Positions 24,499 to 32,965 of a stretch of 44,328 bases of DNA are shown one piece after another. Below the pieces are notes generated by a model, which was not told the DNA's origin, made no database searches, and worked only from the letters and a program-made list of their open reading frames with translations. Position 1 is the first letter of the stretch, and each line of letters opens with the position of its first letter. Both the position numbers and the translations under genes were made by a program. The DNA is from Porphyromonadaceae bacterium UBA7572 (GTDB taxonomy: Bacteria; Bacteroidota; Bacteroidia; Bacteroidales; Muribaculaceae), in NCBI GenBank assembly GCA_002476625.1, contig DLLC01000017.1, positions 241 through 44,568 of the forward strand, written 5' to 3'.

Positions 24499-25866
24499 AT
24501 GGAAGAGTCAAAGAAATTCCTTCTTCAAGAAAAAGATATTCCCACTGCATGGTACAACGTGATGGCTGACATGAAAAACAAGCCACGTCCCATGCTCAAC
24601 CCCGCCACTAAAGAGCCGCTGAAAGCAGAGGATCTTTACCCGCTTTTCAACAAAGCGTGCGCCGACCAGGAGTTGAACACCACCGACCAATGGATTGAAA
24701 TTCCAGAAGAGGTGAGGGAAATGTACAAAATTTGGCGCCCCACCCCACTGGTCCGCGCCCGTGGCTTGGAAAAGGTGCTCGACACGCCTGCACACATCTA
24801 TTTCAAGAACGAGAGCGTAAGCCCCGTGGGCTCTCACAAGCTCAACTCCGCCATTGCGCAGGCATATTACTGCAAGAAAGAGGGCGTGACAAACATCACC
24901 ACCGAAACCGGCGCAGGACAATGGGGAGCCGCACTTTCACTGGCGGCAAAGCACTTCGGCCTGGAGCTGGCAGTGTATATGGTAAAAGTATCCTACAACC
25001 AAAAGCCATACCGCCGGTCCATTATGCAGACCTATGGCGCAGAGGTGATTGCATCGCCAAGTATGTCGACCCGCGCAGGAAAGGATATCATCACCAAGAA
25101 CCCCAACTACCAAGGCTCGCTCGGAACCGCCATTTCCGAAGCTGTGGAATTGGCGATGACCACGCCCAACTGCAAATATGTGCTTGGCTCAGTGCTCAAT
25201 CACGTGGCGCTTCATCAGACCGTCATTGGCCTGGAGGCAGAGAAACAGATGGAAATGGCAGGCGAATACCCCGATGTGGTGATTGGCTGCTTCGGTGGCG
25301 GAAGTAACTTCTCAGGCATATCATTCCCTTTCATGCGCCACAACCTCAGCGGAGAGCGCCACACGCGCTTCATTGCCGCAGAGCCGGCGTCATGCCCAAA
25401 GCTCACACGAGGAAAATTCCAGTACGACTTCGGTGACGAGGCTGGCTACACTCCGCTCATTCCTATGTACACCCTCGGCCACAACTTCTCACCGGCCCAT
25501 ATCCACGCTGGCGGACTCCGCTATCATGGCGCAGGTGCCGTGGTGAGCCAAATGATGCAAGACGGAATGATGACCGCTGTGGACATTCAGCAGCTCGACA
25601 CCTTCAAGGCTGCCACCATGTTCGCTCAAAGCGAAGGCATCATCCCGGCTCCTGAATCGTCGCACGCCATTGCCGCAGCCATCAAAGAGGCGCTGAAATG
25701 CAAAGAGGAGGGCGTTGGCAAGACCATACTCTTCAACCTCTCCGGCCACGGCCTCATCGACATGAGTGCCTACGACCAATACCTCTGTGGCGAACTTACG
25801 AACTACGAGGTGCCCGACAGCGAGATTGCCGACAACGTGAAAGGCCTCGAGCCAATCATCAAATAA
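24499..25866 (+). CDS. trpB: Tryptophan synthase beta-like protein (TrpB2 type)
   Basis: This is a 455-residue PLP enzyme that condenses indole with serine to give tryptophan. The PLP lysine is K114 in SPVGSHKLNSA; the active-site ETGAGQWG loop and the phosphate-binding GGGSN loop (GCFGGGSNFSG) are intact. Length and the N-terminal extension (MEESKKFLLQEKDIPTAWYN) fit the longer TrpB2 class rather than TrpB1, which is about 400 residues and lies in trp operons with trpA. Consistently, no other trp gene adjoins it. TrpB2 proteins are thought to work without TrpA, for example salvaging free indole; that is family knowledge, not shown here. It is monocistronic, with its own promoter and a palindromic terminator shared with the convergent gene at 26045. 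Confidence 0.93.
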   Translation: MEESKKFLLQEKDIPTAWYNVMADMKNKPRPMLNPATKEPLKAEDLYPLFNKACADQELNTTDQWIEIPEEVREMYKIWRPTPLVRARGLEKVLDTPAHIYFKNESVSPVGSHKLNSAIAQAYYCKKEGVTNITTETGAGQWGAALSLAAKHFGLELAVYMVKVSYNQKPYRRSIMQTYGAEVIASPSMSTRAGKDIITKNPNYQGSLGTAISEAVELAMTTPNCKYVLGSVLNHVALHQTVIGLEAEKQMEMAGEYPDVVIGCFGGGSNFSGISFPFMRHNLSGERHTRFIAAEPASCPKLTRGKFQYDFGDEAGYTPLIPMYTLGHNFSPAHIHAGGLRYHGAGAVVSQMMQDGMMTAVDIQQLDTFKAATMFAQSEGIIPAPESSHAIAAAIKEALKCKEEGVGKTILFNLSGHGLIDMSAYDQYLCGELTNYEVPDSEIADNVKGLEPIIK

Positions 25867-25990
25867 AGAATGCTCAAGGAGGCCATCGCGCCATCTAAGA
25901 TGATAAGATAACAGAGAGTTAGCTTATAGTGTGAATTAGTAATAGTGTTTTTAGGTTCCTTTACCTTGGTATAAGACAAATAAAGGGATA

Positions 25991-26030
25991 AAATTTGAGG
26001 CCACGCCAAATTTGGCGTGGCCTCAAATTT
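25991..26030. terminator. Perfect 40-bp palindrome, probable bidirectional terminator
   Basis: The two 20-base halves are exact reverse complements, with a G-C rich core (GAGGCCACGCC) flanked by AAATTT on both sides and at the centre. It lies between the convergent trpB (ends 25866) and the GHL10 fusion gene (ends 26045), 14 bases from the latter's stop, so either transcript would form a hairpin followed by U residues. Confidence 0.8.
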
Positions 26031-26044
26031 GCTATTTCAAGAAG

Positions 26045-29000
26045 CTATTTCAGCACCTTGTTGATGAGCGCCGTCACATCGGTCACGTCCACTGTGCCAT
26101 CACCATCGATATCAGCCATTTCGGTATCCATATCGAGAGTGCCAAGAATCATATTAATCAAGGTGGTGACATCGGTCACATCCACAGTGCCGTCGCGGTT
26201 CACATCGCCAGGCAGAGCCACTGTGCTCAACTTATATGCTGCCATACCATTGCCTGGAACATACACATACAGCATCATCGAGCCAGCCTCCTCCGTGCTC
26301 ATTGCCACGCAAGGCGCGCCCCACGTCTGGCTATACACACTTCCTAAGCCCCTACGGGGAAATATCCACATCGGCATGAAGCCGTCGAGGTCATCGCCAG
26401 AGGCATTTTGGGCAAGGATATAATTAAAGTAGCTGTTATTGTCGCCATTGGGATAGAGTATATAATTCTTGCCTTTCAGGGTGAATGAAGCTAAGCCGTT
26501 GGCATTCAGTCCAGCAGGTAGAATGTAGCTTTGGGTCATCTTGCTATCTACTGCGCCAGTGCTGAAATCGTAGCGTGTGGGGTAGATGGTGCTACCCTTC
26601 ACATACACAATGTGCTCGTTCACCGGTATCACACGGGCGGCAATACCCACGTTAGTGGCACTCGACGGAGCAAATCCCGCCAGAGTGGCTATTTCGCTTG
26701 CGGCTACCGCACCACCGCGAATAGTCCAGCGAAGCAGTTGCGTGCCAGAGCTTAAAGCGGCAAACACATAGTAATCGCCCTTGCTCACATCGCCATACAC
26801 GGCACAATGGTCAACACGAGTGGTGGATGCACCGCTATAAGTGAGCGACAGCAACTTTGTCACCGCGCCCGTGGCTGTGTTCACCTCAAATAGCTGGAGT
26901 GGCTGCGTACTGATATTCAGTGAGAGGTTAGACACTATCACATGCCCTGCCGCATCGGCCATCACATCATTGCAGGGAAAATAGCCCACGCTTGCCTCGT
27001 CGCCGAGAGCGAGGCGATTGACACGTTCACCAGTTTCGGTGCTGTACACGTCTAAATAAGTGGACGAAGAAGAGGAGTTGGAATAGCGGCCCGACACATA
27101 AATATTGTCGCCCGACACTGCAAAGCCACGGTTGAGCGCACCGTTGCTCTCAAAGCTCATATTATCGTAACCACTGCCGACAGAGCGCACCCACAGATTG
27201 GCGAGGCGCATTCCGTTCATAGCGGTATAGTAATCTGAGTCAATGTCTTTTTTTATCACATATCCCTTTTCTATTGAGCCAACAGGAGCCTTAGTCACCT
27301 CAAAACTGCGCACCTGCGAGTAGGCGCTTCTGTAGTCCTGGCGAATGGTCTGCACTCGCCAGTAGAACGTGCCCTTTCCCAACTGGGTGATGGGGCAAGA
27401 GGCGGAAAGGTTGGAACCTGAGGCGCTGACTTCGGCGGTTTCAAAAAGCACTTTAGAGAAGTCGCTGTTAGCAGCCACTTGAAGCCGGTAGCCATTGGCG
27501 GTGACGGGCGTGAAGATGAACGTGATAGCGTCGCCCTCCAGTTTCGCGCCTTCGGCAGGGCTGACGAGGGTCACAGGGTCGGCATCGCCAAGCACCACAG
27601 AATTAGAGAACGCCGGGTCGTACTCATTGCCCACACGGTCCACCACACACACGGCATACTGCCAGTCGGCGCCACGGTAAGCTTCCGGGATGGTAAAGCT
27701 TTCCGAGTAGCTCATATCCAGCAAGTAGTCGGTCTGCTGATGGAAGTCGGAGGTAGGCATAGAGGAAGGAAAGGCATACACGGAATAGCGCAAGCCATTG
27801 TATCCTTTCCATGTGAGCGTGCCTGAGGCGCACTTCACATCGGTCACCACACCAGGGTTAGTGCCTTGCTTCCATGAGAGCACCGGCACAAGGGCTGGGC
27901 GGGCATACACCGTGCTTTTAAGATAATGCGCCAGCGAATTGCCGCTGATTTCATACAGATATTTGCAGGAATAGAATATGCTGCCAAAGTTTCCGTCAGT
28001 GCTCTTGTCACGGTTGAGTTGAGCCTGGTTGGCATATTCCACATAGTCGGAAGCCGAGCTTGAGGAAGTCATTCCGGAAATGGAACTTGAGATATAGGCA
28101 TGGCGGCCGAACTGTGCCGAAATCTTTTCCCACCATGGAGATATGGTGGAGTAGTCGGCGTTAGCGCCAATCTTCCAATACACTTGCGGAGATATATAAT
28201 CCACTGTGCCACTGCTGATCCATGCCACAGGGTCGGAGAAGATACCGTTGTACTGCCAGTCGCTGGTGTTGGAAGGGCAAGGGGTTACGCCATACTTGTT
28301 TGCCACACTCCTGTCGGTGCAAGCCACGCCAGCCGGAGAGATGCCGAAGCGCACATAAGGCTTGGTGGACTGAATCATGTCGTAAACAGCCTTCACCATA
28401 CGGTTCACATTGTCACGGCGCCAGTCACCAAGGCTCAAGGCAGTGCCGGAGGAGCTCCATTCGGTGTAGTCGCCAGCACTGCTGTTCGATGGGATGCCAT
28501 TCGGATAAAAGTAGTCGTCGAACACCAGACCGTCCACATCATAATTGCTGATAATCTCCTTGCACACATCGGTGATGCGAGTAATGGTCCACTGCTGGGC
28601 AGGATCAAGAATAGTGGTGGAGCCATAAGTGAGGGTGTGGCCGCCATTTTTCACCACCTGGTCCTGGGTTGTGTTCCAGTTGCTGCCAGTGGAATAGCGG
28701 TAGGGGTTCACCCAGGCGTGGCACTCCATGCCTCGCTTGTGGCATTCCTCCACCACAAATTGCAGGGGGTCGTAGCTTGGAGCACTGCCGCGGCTGCCGG
28801 TGAGGTAGCTCGACCAAGGCTCGTAGCTCGACTTGTAGAAAGCGTCGCACATGGCGCGCACCTGGAAGCACACACTGTTGAAGTTATTGGTCTTCAGCGA
28901 GTCGAGCATACGAATCATAGAGGCTTTTTGCACCGATGCGCTACTGCCATTGGCTGCGGCGCCATTGGCATTGTGAGGCCAGTCGAGAGCCCACACCGTG

Positions 29001-29107
29001 GCAATCCATGCCGATCGAAATTCACGTTTTGGCGCTGTGTAGGAAGCCGACATGCCTGTCAGGGCGCACAGCGCCATCATCAAAAAAGAAATTAGTCTGT
29101 GGTTCAT
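26045..29107 (-). CDS. Secreted fusion: GHL10 glycosidase, Fn3-like, propeller-like domain and C-terminal dockerin
   Basis: This is a 1020-residue protein with signal peptide (about 1-21). A GHL10 domain spans roughly 25-420, with KREFRSAWIATVWALDWP, FQVRAMCDAFYKSSYEPWSS, AWVNPYRYSTG, the acidic DGLVFDDYFY at 192-201, LGDWRRDNVNRMV and DYISPQVYWK. Fn3-like segments follow to about 640 (GTFYWRVQTIRQDYRSAYSQ). From about 645 to 965 there is a region related to the stand-alone propeller-like proteins at 10136 and 11756 (LFEVNTATGAVTKLLSL, TTRVDHCAVYGDVS, NGLASFTLKGKNYILYPNG). The dockerin is 967-1020 (DVNRDGTVDVTD and DIDGDGTVDVTD). It is monocistronic and convergent with trpB. The fusion links the GHL10 and propeller families of the main cluster, suggesting they act together. 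The exact substrate is unknown. Confidence 0.87.
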   Translation of the reverse strand: MNHRLISFLMMALCALTGMSASYTAPKREFRSAWIATVWALDWPHNANGAAANGSSASVQKASMIRMLDSLKTNNFNSVCFQVRAMCDAFYKSSYEPWSSYLTGSRGSAPSYDPLQFVVEECHKRGMECHAWVNPYRYSTGSNWNTTQDQVVKNGGHTLTYGSTTILDPAQQWTITRITDVCKEIISNYDVDGLVFDDYFYPNGIPSNSSAGDYTEWSSSGTALSLGDWRRDNVNRMVKAVYDMIQSTKPYVRFGISPAGVACTDRSVANKYGVTPCPSNTSDWQYNGIFSDPVAWISSGTVDYISPQVYWKIGANADYSTISPWWEKISAQFGRHAYISSSISGMTSSSSASDYVEYANQAQLNRDKSTDGNFGSIFYSCKYLYEISGNSLAHYLKSTVYARPALVPVLSWKQGTNPGVVTDVKCASGTLTWKGYNGLRYSVYAFPSSMPTSDFHQQTDYLLDMSYSESFTIPEAYRGADWQYAVCVVDRVGNEYDPAFSNSVVLGDADPVTLVSPAEGAKLEGDAITFIFTPVTANGYRLQVAANSDFSKVLFETAEVSASGSNLSASCPITQLGKGTFYWRVQTIRQDYRSAYSQVRSFEVTKAPVGSIEKGYVIKKDIDSDYYTAMNGMRLANLWVRSVGSGYDNMSFESNGALNRGFAVSGDNIYVSGRYSNSSSSSTYLDVYSTETGERVNRLALGDEASVGYFPCNDVMADAAGHVIVSNLSLNISTQPLQLFEVNTATGAVTKLLSLTYSGASTTRVDHCAVYGDVSKGDYYVFAALSSGTQLLRWTIRGGAVAASEIATLAGFAPSSATNVGIAARVIPVNEHIVYVKGSTIYPTRYDFSTGAVDSKMTQSYILPAGLNANGLASFTLKGKNYILYPNGDNNSYFNYILAQNASGDDLDGFMPMWIFPRRGLGSVYSQTWGAPCVAMSTEEAGSMMLYVYVPGNGMAAYKLSTVALPGDVNRDGTVDVTDVTTLINMILGTLDMDTEMADIDGDGTVDVTDVTALINKVLK

Positions 29108-29182
29108 AAATTAATGAGTATTGACCTTTTACCAGTTAAAATTAGTAGTAGTTAGTGATAGAAATAGTTGCGTATATGGATA

Positions 29183-29190
29183 CAAAGTTA
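29183..29190 (-). promoter_or_regulatory. Candidate -7 element for the GHL10 fusion gene
   Basis: The minus strand reads TAACTTTG, an exact TAnnTTTG match, about 76 bases upstream of the start at 29107. The -33 position is A/T-rich without a clear TTTG. Confidence 0.5.
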
Positions 29191-29244
29191 TTCATTTTTA
29201 CGAAAAAAATGACGTTTTTTCGTGATTACTGCAACCTTTTGCCC

Positions 29245-29252
29245 TACCTTTG
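29245..29252 (+). promoter_or_regulatory. Candidate -7 element for the ECF sigma operon
   Basis: TACCTTTG matches TAnnTTTG, with a run of T residues (29215-29220) near the -33 position. This gives a leader of about 65 bases before the ATG at 29326. Confidence 0.5.
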
Positions 29253-29325
29253 CCATCTAACACATGAGCTGTCAACGTAAAAGACGGCATCATGGCACTA
29301 TTTTTGAAACCAATTTTAACACAAT

Positions 29326-30171
29326 ATGAAGAAGTTTCTATTTATCCTTGCGCTGATGCTTACAGTGGCATCGCCATTGCCCACTCAGGCGACACCAAAG
29401 GCACAGGTTGCCCGATCGGGCGACACCACCACCATCATTGCAGACGGCGACACCCTGAAGTTCACCGATTCTGCCGTAAAATCGGCCATCAAAAATGCCG
29501 TAAACGACACCATATGGAACGAGGGCAGAGAAAGCGAATACGACCGCGAAGTAACCGAGCGCACAATCGCCTATAGGTGGGCCGATGTGGCACAACTCGC
29601 CACCACTCTTTTTATCATCTGCGTCGTCTCTGTAGTGTTTCTGTGCTTGCTGTTCTATTTCCTGCACCGCCGCGCAAAATACCGAGTAATAGAGAAAGCC
29701 ATTGAGAGCAATTACCCCCTGCCTCCTTCGCTGGGAGGAATGCAGCCATTTACACCCACGACGCCACAACAGCCCGACGCATGGCGCCCCGCTGCGCCGA
29801 AGGCCACACTTCAGTCTTCGGCATATCCCGACACAGGCAATACCACCCCTGCGCAGGAAGTGCCAATGTATTACCGCGCCAACTACCGTGCCTACAAGAG
29901 TAGCGTCACACTGATTTGTGTGGGGATGGCGCTGGCGCTATTTTTCTTATTCAACAATGCAGAGCCTTTGGCTTGCCTGATGCTGATGATTTCTTTTCTC
30001 GGCCTGGGCAAGGGGCTGATTATCTATAAGGAACAACAGCAGGACCGCGCCTACTGGCAGTGGCAAATGCAGCAGCAAGCATCTGCTCCCCGGCAGCAGG
30101 CACCCTCAAAACCCACAGATGAAGAGCAGCCTCCCGTCTTCAACCAACCAATCCACACCGACGACAAATAG
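29326..30171 (+). CDS. Membrane protein of the ECF sigma operon (DUF6249-like)
   Basis: This is a 281-residue protein with signal peptide MKKFLFILALMLTVASPLPTQA. A periplasmic stretch of about 65 residues follows, then a strong membrane segment near 90-112 (LATTLFIICVVSVVFLCLLF). A cytoplasmic Pro/Gln/Ala-rich linker comes next (PLPPSLGGMQPF, TTPQQPDAWRP), and two closely spaced hydrophobic segments follow (SVTLICVGMALALFFLF and ACLMLMISFLGLGKGLIIY). A charged Gln-rich tail ends the protein. The arrangement matches small membrane proteins annotated DUF6249 that precede ECF sigma genes in Bacteroidales. The sigma gene starts 23 bases after its stop. I infer a role in sensing or in restraining the sigma factor; function is not established. 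Confidence 0.75.
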   Translation: MKKFLFILALMLTVASPLPTQATPKAQVARSGDTTTIIADGDTLKFTDSAVKSAIKNAVNDTIWNEGRESEYDREVTERTIAYRWADVAQLATTLFIICVVSVVFLCLLFYFLHRRAKYRVIEKAIESNYPLPPSLGGMQPFTPTTPQQPDAWRPAAPKATLQSSAYPDTGNTTPAQEVPMYYRANYRAYKSSVTLICVGMALALFFLFNNAEPLACLMLMISFLGLGKGLIIYKEQQQDRAYWQWQMQQQASAPRQQAPSKPTDEEQPPVFNQPIHTDDK

Positions 30172-30194
30172 ACACAGCATCAGACACTAAAGGA

Positions 30195-30740
30195 ATGCTG
30201 AGCAAACTTGAAGAAATAAAACTGCTGTCGCAATGCGCGCTCGGCGACAACCGACGCGCATTCGGCGTGCTCGTGGAGGCATACCAGCCACGATTGAGGC
30301 GGTTTCTGCTCAACCTCACCATGGGCGACGAGAGCCTGACCGACGACTTGGCACAGGAGACCTTCATCAAGGCATACATGGGCATTCGCTCATTTAAAGG
30401 CATATCCCGGTTTGGCACATGGCTCTACCGCATAGCCTATAACGAATTTTACAACCACCGCCGCCACCACCATGAGTGCAGCTTCAGCCATTTGCCTGAG
30501 GCGAAGCAGGAGGTGTCGGAACGCACTACCGCCAGCGCCGACGCGCGGCTCGATGCGCGCGCGGCCATGCGCGCGCTCAACCCACAGGAGCGGACAGTGG
30601 TCACTCTTTTCTATATCGACGACCTCCCGATCAAGAAGATTGCCTCCATCACGAGCATGCCTGAGGGCACGGTGAAGTCGCTACTTTTCCGCTCTAAAGA
30701 AAAGATGCGAAATGCCATCAAATATCAGTACAGAGAATAA
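30195..30740 (+). CDS. ECF-type RNA polymerase sigma factor
   Basis: This is a 181-residue sigma-70 family protein. Region 2 covers about 25-95 (FLLNLTMGDESLTDDLAQET, then FIKAYMGIRSFKGISRFGTW and LYRIAYNEFYNHRR), including the DDLAQETF core-binding motif and the -10 recognition helix. Region 4 is a helix-turn-helix at about 120-175 (ALNPQERTVVTLFYIDDLPI, then SMPEGTVKSLLFRSKEKMR). It should direct polymerase to a dedicated promoter set. No anti-sigma with a zinc (ZAS) motif is encoded next to it; the flanking small membrane proteins are the obvious candidates for control. It is not of the SusC-coupled FecI type by context, since no FecR or STN-containing receptor adjoins. Confidence 0.92.
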   Translation: MLSKLEEIKLLSQCALGDNRRAFGVLVEAYQPRLRRFLLNLTMGDESLTDDLAQETFIKAYMGIRSFKGISRFGTWLYRIAYNEFYNHRRHHHECSFSHLPEAKQEVSERTTASADARLDARAAMRALNPQERTVVTLFYIDDLPIKKIASITSMPEGTVKSLLFRSKEKMRNAIKYQYRE

Positions 30741-30753
30741 CGTTATTTCTACA

Positions 30754-31068
30754 ATGAAACATACGAATACCGACGACAAGACATTGGCTGAACTGCTTAA
30801 AAAAAGCAGTTACCACGCCACAGAAAACGAATGGTTCACCCCTCGCGTGCTCAACCGCCTGCCAGAGCCACGCCGCACCACCCTATGGCTGAGAGTGGCA
30901 CTGTACGCCATAGTGATTGGCGGTGTGTTTGGGTGCTGGATATGGTTCAGCCACACGCAAGACTCAAGTGTGATCACTGTGCGCCATCTCATCTGCTACA
31001 CAAGCATGATAGGCGGATGCATGGCGGTGACGGGCATCGCAGCCATCGGCTTCTTCAAATCTGAATAG
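30754..31068 (+). CDS. Small two-TM membrane protein, candidate anti-sigma partner
   Basis: This is a 104-residue protein. I take the ATG at 30754 (MKHTNTDDKTLAELLKKS) because it follows the sigma stop by 13 bases; the in-frame ATG at 30712 lies inside the sigma gene. The cytoplasmic N-terminus has a conserved-looking ENEWFTPRVLNRLPEP motif at about 24-39. Two hydrophobic segments follow (LWLRVALYAIVIGGVFGCWI and LICYTSMIGGCMAVTGIAAI), and the tail is only a few residues. Proteins of this layout commonly follow ECF sigma genes in Bacteroidales, so I infer that the N-terminal helix binds or senses the sigma factor. No known anti-sigma motif is visible. Confidence 0.75.
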   Translation: MKHTNTDDKTLAELLKKSSYHATENEWFTPRVLNRLPEPRRTTLWLRVALYAIVIGGVFGCWIWFSHTQDSSVITVRHLICYTSMIGGCMAVTGIAAIGFFKSE

Positions 31069-31135
31069 CCACACACCCAGAGGCTGATTTGCGGCCTTTG
31101 ACATTATTTAGGAGTGGTATGTGGGCGGAATTTTG

Positions 31136-31143
31136 TAACTTTG
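31136..31143 (+). promoter_or_regulatory. Candidate -7 element for the methyltransferase gene
   Basis: TAACTTTG matches TAnnTTTG, 27 bases before the ATG at 31171. No TTTG lies at the expected -33 spacing. Confidence 0.5.
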
Positions 31144-31170
31144 CAAAGATATTCATAATTTGGAGCTACT

Positions 31171-31878
31171 ATGATTGAGACTGCATTGTATCTGATTCCC
31201 GTGCCACTTAGCGATGGCGACCTGAAAGGCGTGCTGCCTTCCGCCAATATCGCATTAGTGAGCCAAATCAAGCACTTTATCGTGGAAAATGTGCGCTCAG
31301 CACGGCGTTTTCTTAAAAAGTGCGACAGGGATATCGACATCGACAGCCTCACTTTCTACGAGCTTAACCGCCACACCGACCCTCGACAGGTGAGCGGGTA
31401 TCTCCACGCGCTGGAAAAAGGCGAGCCTATGGGGGTAATCAGCGAAGCCGGCTGCCCCGCCGTAGCCGACCCTGGCGCCGACGTGGTGGCCATCGCTCAG
31501 CGCAAACGACTGAAAGTGCGCCCTCTTGTAGGCCCATCAAGCATTTTGATGGGGCTGATGGGCAGTGGTTTCAACGGACAGAGTTTCGCTTTCAACGGTT
31601 ATCTGCCCATCGAGGCTGGAGCAAGGGCAAGGAAACTGAAAGACATGGAGCAGCGCATCATGAAGGAAGACCAAACGCAAATCTTCATCGAGACTCCTTA
31701 CCGCAACAATTCTCTAATGGCAGAGCTCACGAAGCAGCTGCCTGCCAGCCTGCGGCTATGTGTGGCCACCGACATCACTGGCGAGCGCGAGCGCATTGTC
31801 ACCATGGGGGTGAAAGATTGGGGCAAACACGCCATCGACCTTGGCAAGGTGCCCACCATTTTTCTTCTCTACAAATAA
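31171..31878 (+). CDS. RsmI-like SAM-dependent (tetrapyrrole-type) methyltransferase
   Basis: This 235-residue protein belongs to the tetrapyrrole methylase superfamily that includes RsmI, the 16S rRNA C1402 2'-O-methyltransferase. It opens LYLIPVPLSDG in place of the usual LY.V.TPIGN, has the SAM-site loop GVISEAGCPAVADPGADVV at about 90-108, LVGPSSILMGLMGSG, and the C-terminal AT-rich-strand motif RLCVATDITGERERIVT. It is shorter than canonical RsmI (about 270-290) and lacks the C-terminal helical extension; Bacteroidales often carry both a full RsmI and a short paralogue like this one, so the exact target is uncertain. The MBL hydrolase gene starts 7 bases after its stop, implying cotranscription. 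Confidence 0.85.
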   Translation: MIETALYLIPVPLSDGDLKGVLPSANIALVSQIKHFIVENVRSARRFLKKCDRDIDIDSLTFYELNRHTDPRQVSGYLHALEKGEPMGVISEAGCPAVADPGADVVAIAQRKRLKVRPLVGPSSILMGLMGSGFNGQSFAFNGYLPIEAGARARKLKDMEQRIMKEDQTQIFIETPYRNNSLMAELTKQLPASLRLCVATDITGERERIVTMGVKDWGKHAIDLGKVPTIFLLYK

Positions 31879-31885
31879 ATGAATA

Positions 31886-32896
31886 ATGGCTTTACCTACA
31901 CCCCTCTCACTACACGAAATGAACAACAAAAACGATAATAAAGCAAAACCTCAACAAGGATCTATTTTCTTCGGCGACAACGACGGCGCTATTGAGCCAG
32001 CAATGCCTACGGGCGCACCGCAGCAGGCCATCAAGAAAACGCCAGCTGAGGGCGAATGGAAGATGCACTTTGCCAGCTTCGGCAGTGGGTCGAGCGGCAA
32101 CTGTGCCTACATTGGCAACGAGCGTGAAGGCATATTGGTGGACTGCGGTGTGGAGCCCGACCAGGTGTTCAAGGAACTTGAGCGCAACGGCATAAAGATG
32201 GGAAAAATCAAAGGTATTCTTCTCACCCACGACCACGCCGACCACGTGCGATACGTTTACCGAATTCTGCGTAAGTATAAGAGTCCAAGAATTTGCGTGT
32301 GGTGTACCAACCGGTGCCTCAACGGCATGCTGCGCAAGCACAGCATATCAAACCGCATCAAAGAGTATCACAAACCCATTTTCCACGAAATTCCGTTCTC
32401 GCTCGCCGGTATGAAAATCACCGCTTTCAAGCAGTCGCACGACAGTGAGGACTGCAGCGGATTCATGATAGAGGGCGGCGGGCGCAAGTTTGTAATCTCT
32501 CCCGACCAAGGAGCCATCACCACCCGCGCCGACTTCTATATGCGCCAGGCGCAATATCTGATGATAGAGAGCAACTACGACCACCGCATGCTCATGAATG
32601 GAAAATATCCCGCCTATCTCAAAGCGCGCGTGGAAAGCGACAAAGGACATCTCGACAACAAGGTGACCGCAAGGTTTGTGGCAAGCATCTGGAATCCAGA
32701 ACTGAAATACGTGTTTCTCAACCACCTGAGCAACGACAACAACACGCCAGAAATTGCGCTGCACGAAACCCGTAAAGCGCTTGAGGCCAAAGGCGCTACA
32801 GTGGGCGACGCAAGTTATGCTCCAGACCAAATCACGCGCGACGTGCAACTCTACGCCCTACCCCGCTACGAAACCAGCACATGGTTCATTCTGTAG
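31886..32896 (+). CDS. MBL-fold metallo-hydrolase (WalJ/YycJ-like) with N-terminal extension
   Basis: This is a 336-residue protein. The metallo-beta-lactamase fold begins at about residue 60 (MHFASFGSGSSGNCAYIGNE), typical of YycJ/WalJ hydrolases. The metal-binding HDHADH lies at 115-120, further ligands are probable in KQSHDSEDC and SPDQGAITTRAD, and VFLNHLSNDNNTPEIAL is near the C-terminus. Residues 1-59 form a polar extension (PQQGSIFFGDNDGAIEPAM) absent from the usual 250-270 residue family members. Starts at 31886, 31919 or internal Met60 are possible; the first gives tight coupling to the upstream methyltransferase gene. In Firmicutes the family is linked to DNA repair and WalKR; here the role is unknown beyond a phosphodiesterase or nuclease-like activity. 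Confidence 0.85.
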   Translation: MALPTPLSLHEMNNKNDNKAKPQQGSIFFGDNDGAIEPAMPTGAPQQAIKKTPAEGEWKMHFASFGSGSSGNCAYIGNEREGILVDCGVEPDQVFKELERNGIKMGKIKGILLTHDHADHVRYVYRILRKYKSPRICVWCTNRCLNGMLRKHSISNRIKEYHKPIFHEIPFSLAGMKITAFKQSHDSEDCSGFMIEGGGRKFVISPDQGAITTRADFYMRQAQYLMIESNYDHRMLMNGKYPAYLKARVESDKGHLDNKVTARFVASIWNPELKYVFLNHLSNDNNTPEIALHETRKALEAKGATVGDASYAPDQITRDVQLYALPRYETSTWFIL

Positions 32897-32965
32897 TAAA
32901 GCGAGCATCAATTTTTCATCAACGGCTTTAAACTTGCTTGCAAATCTCAGTGACAGCCTCCCCCC

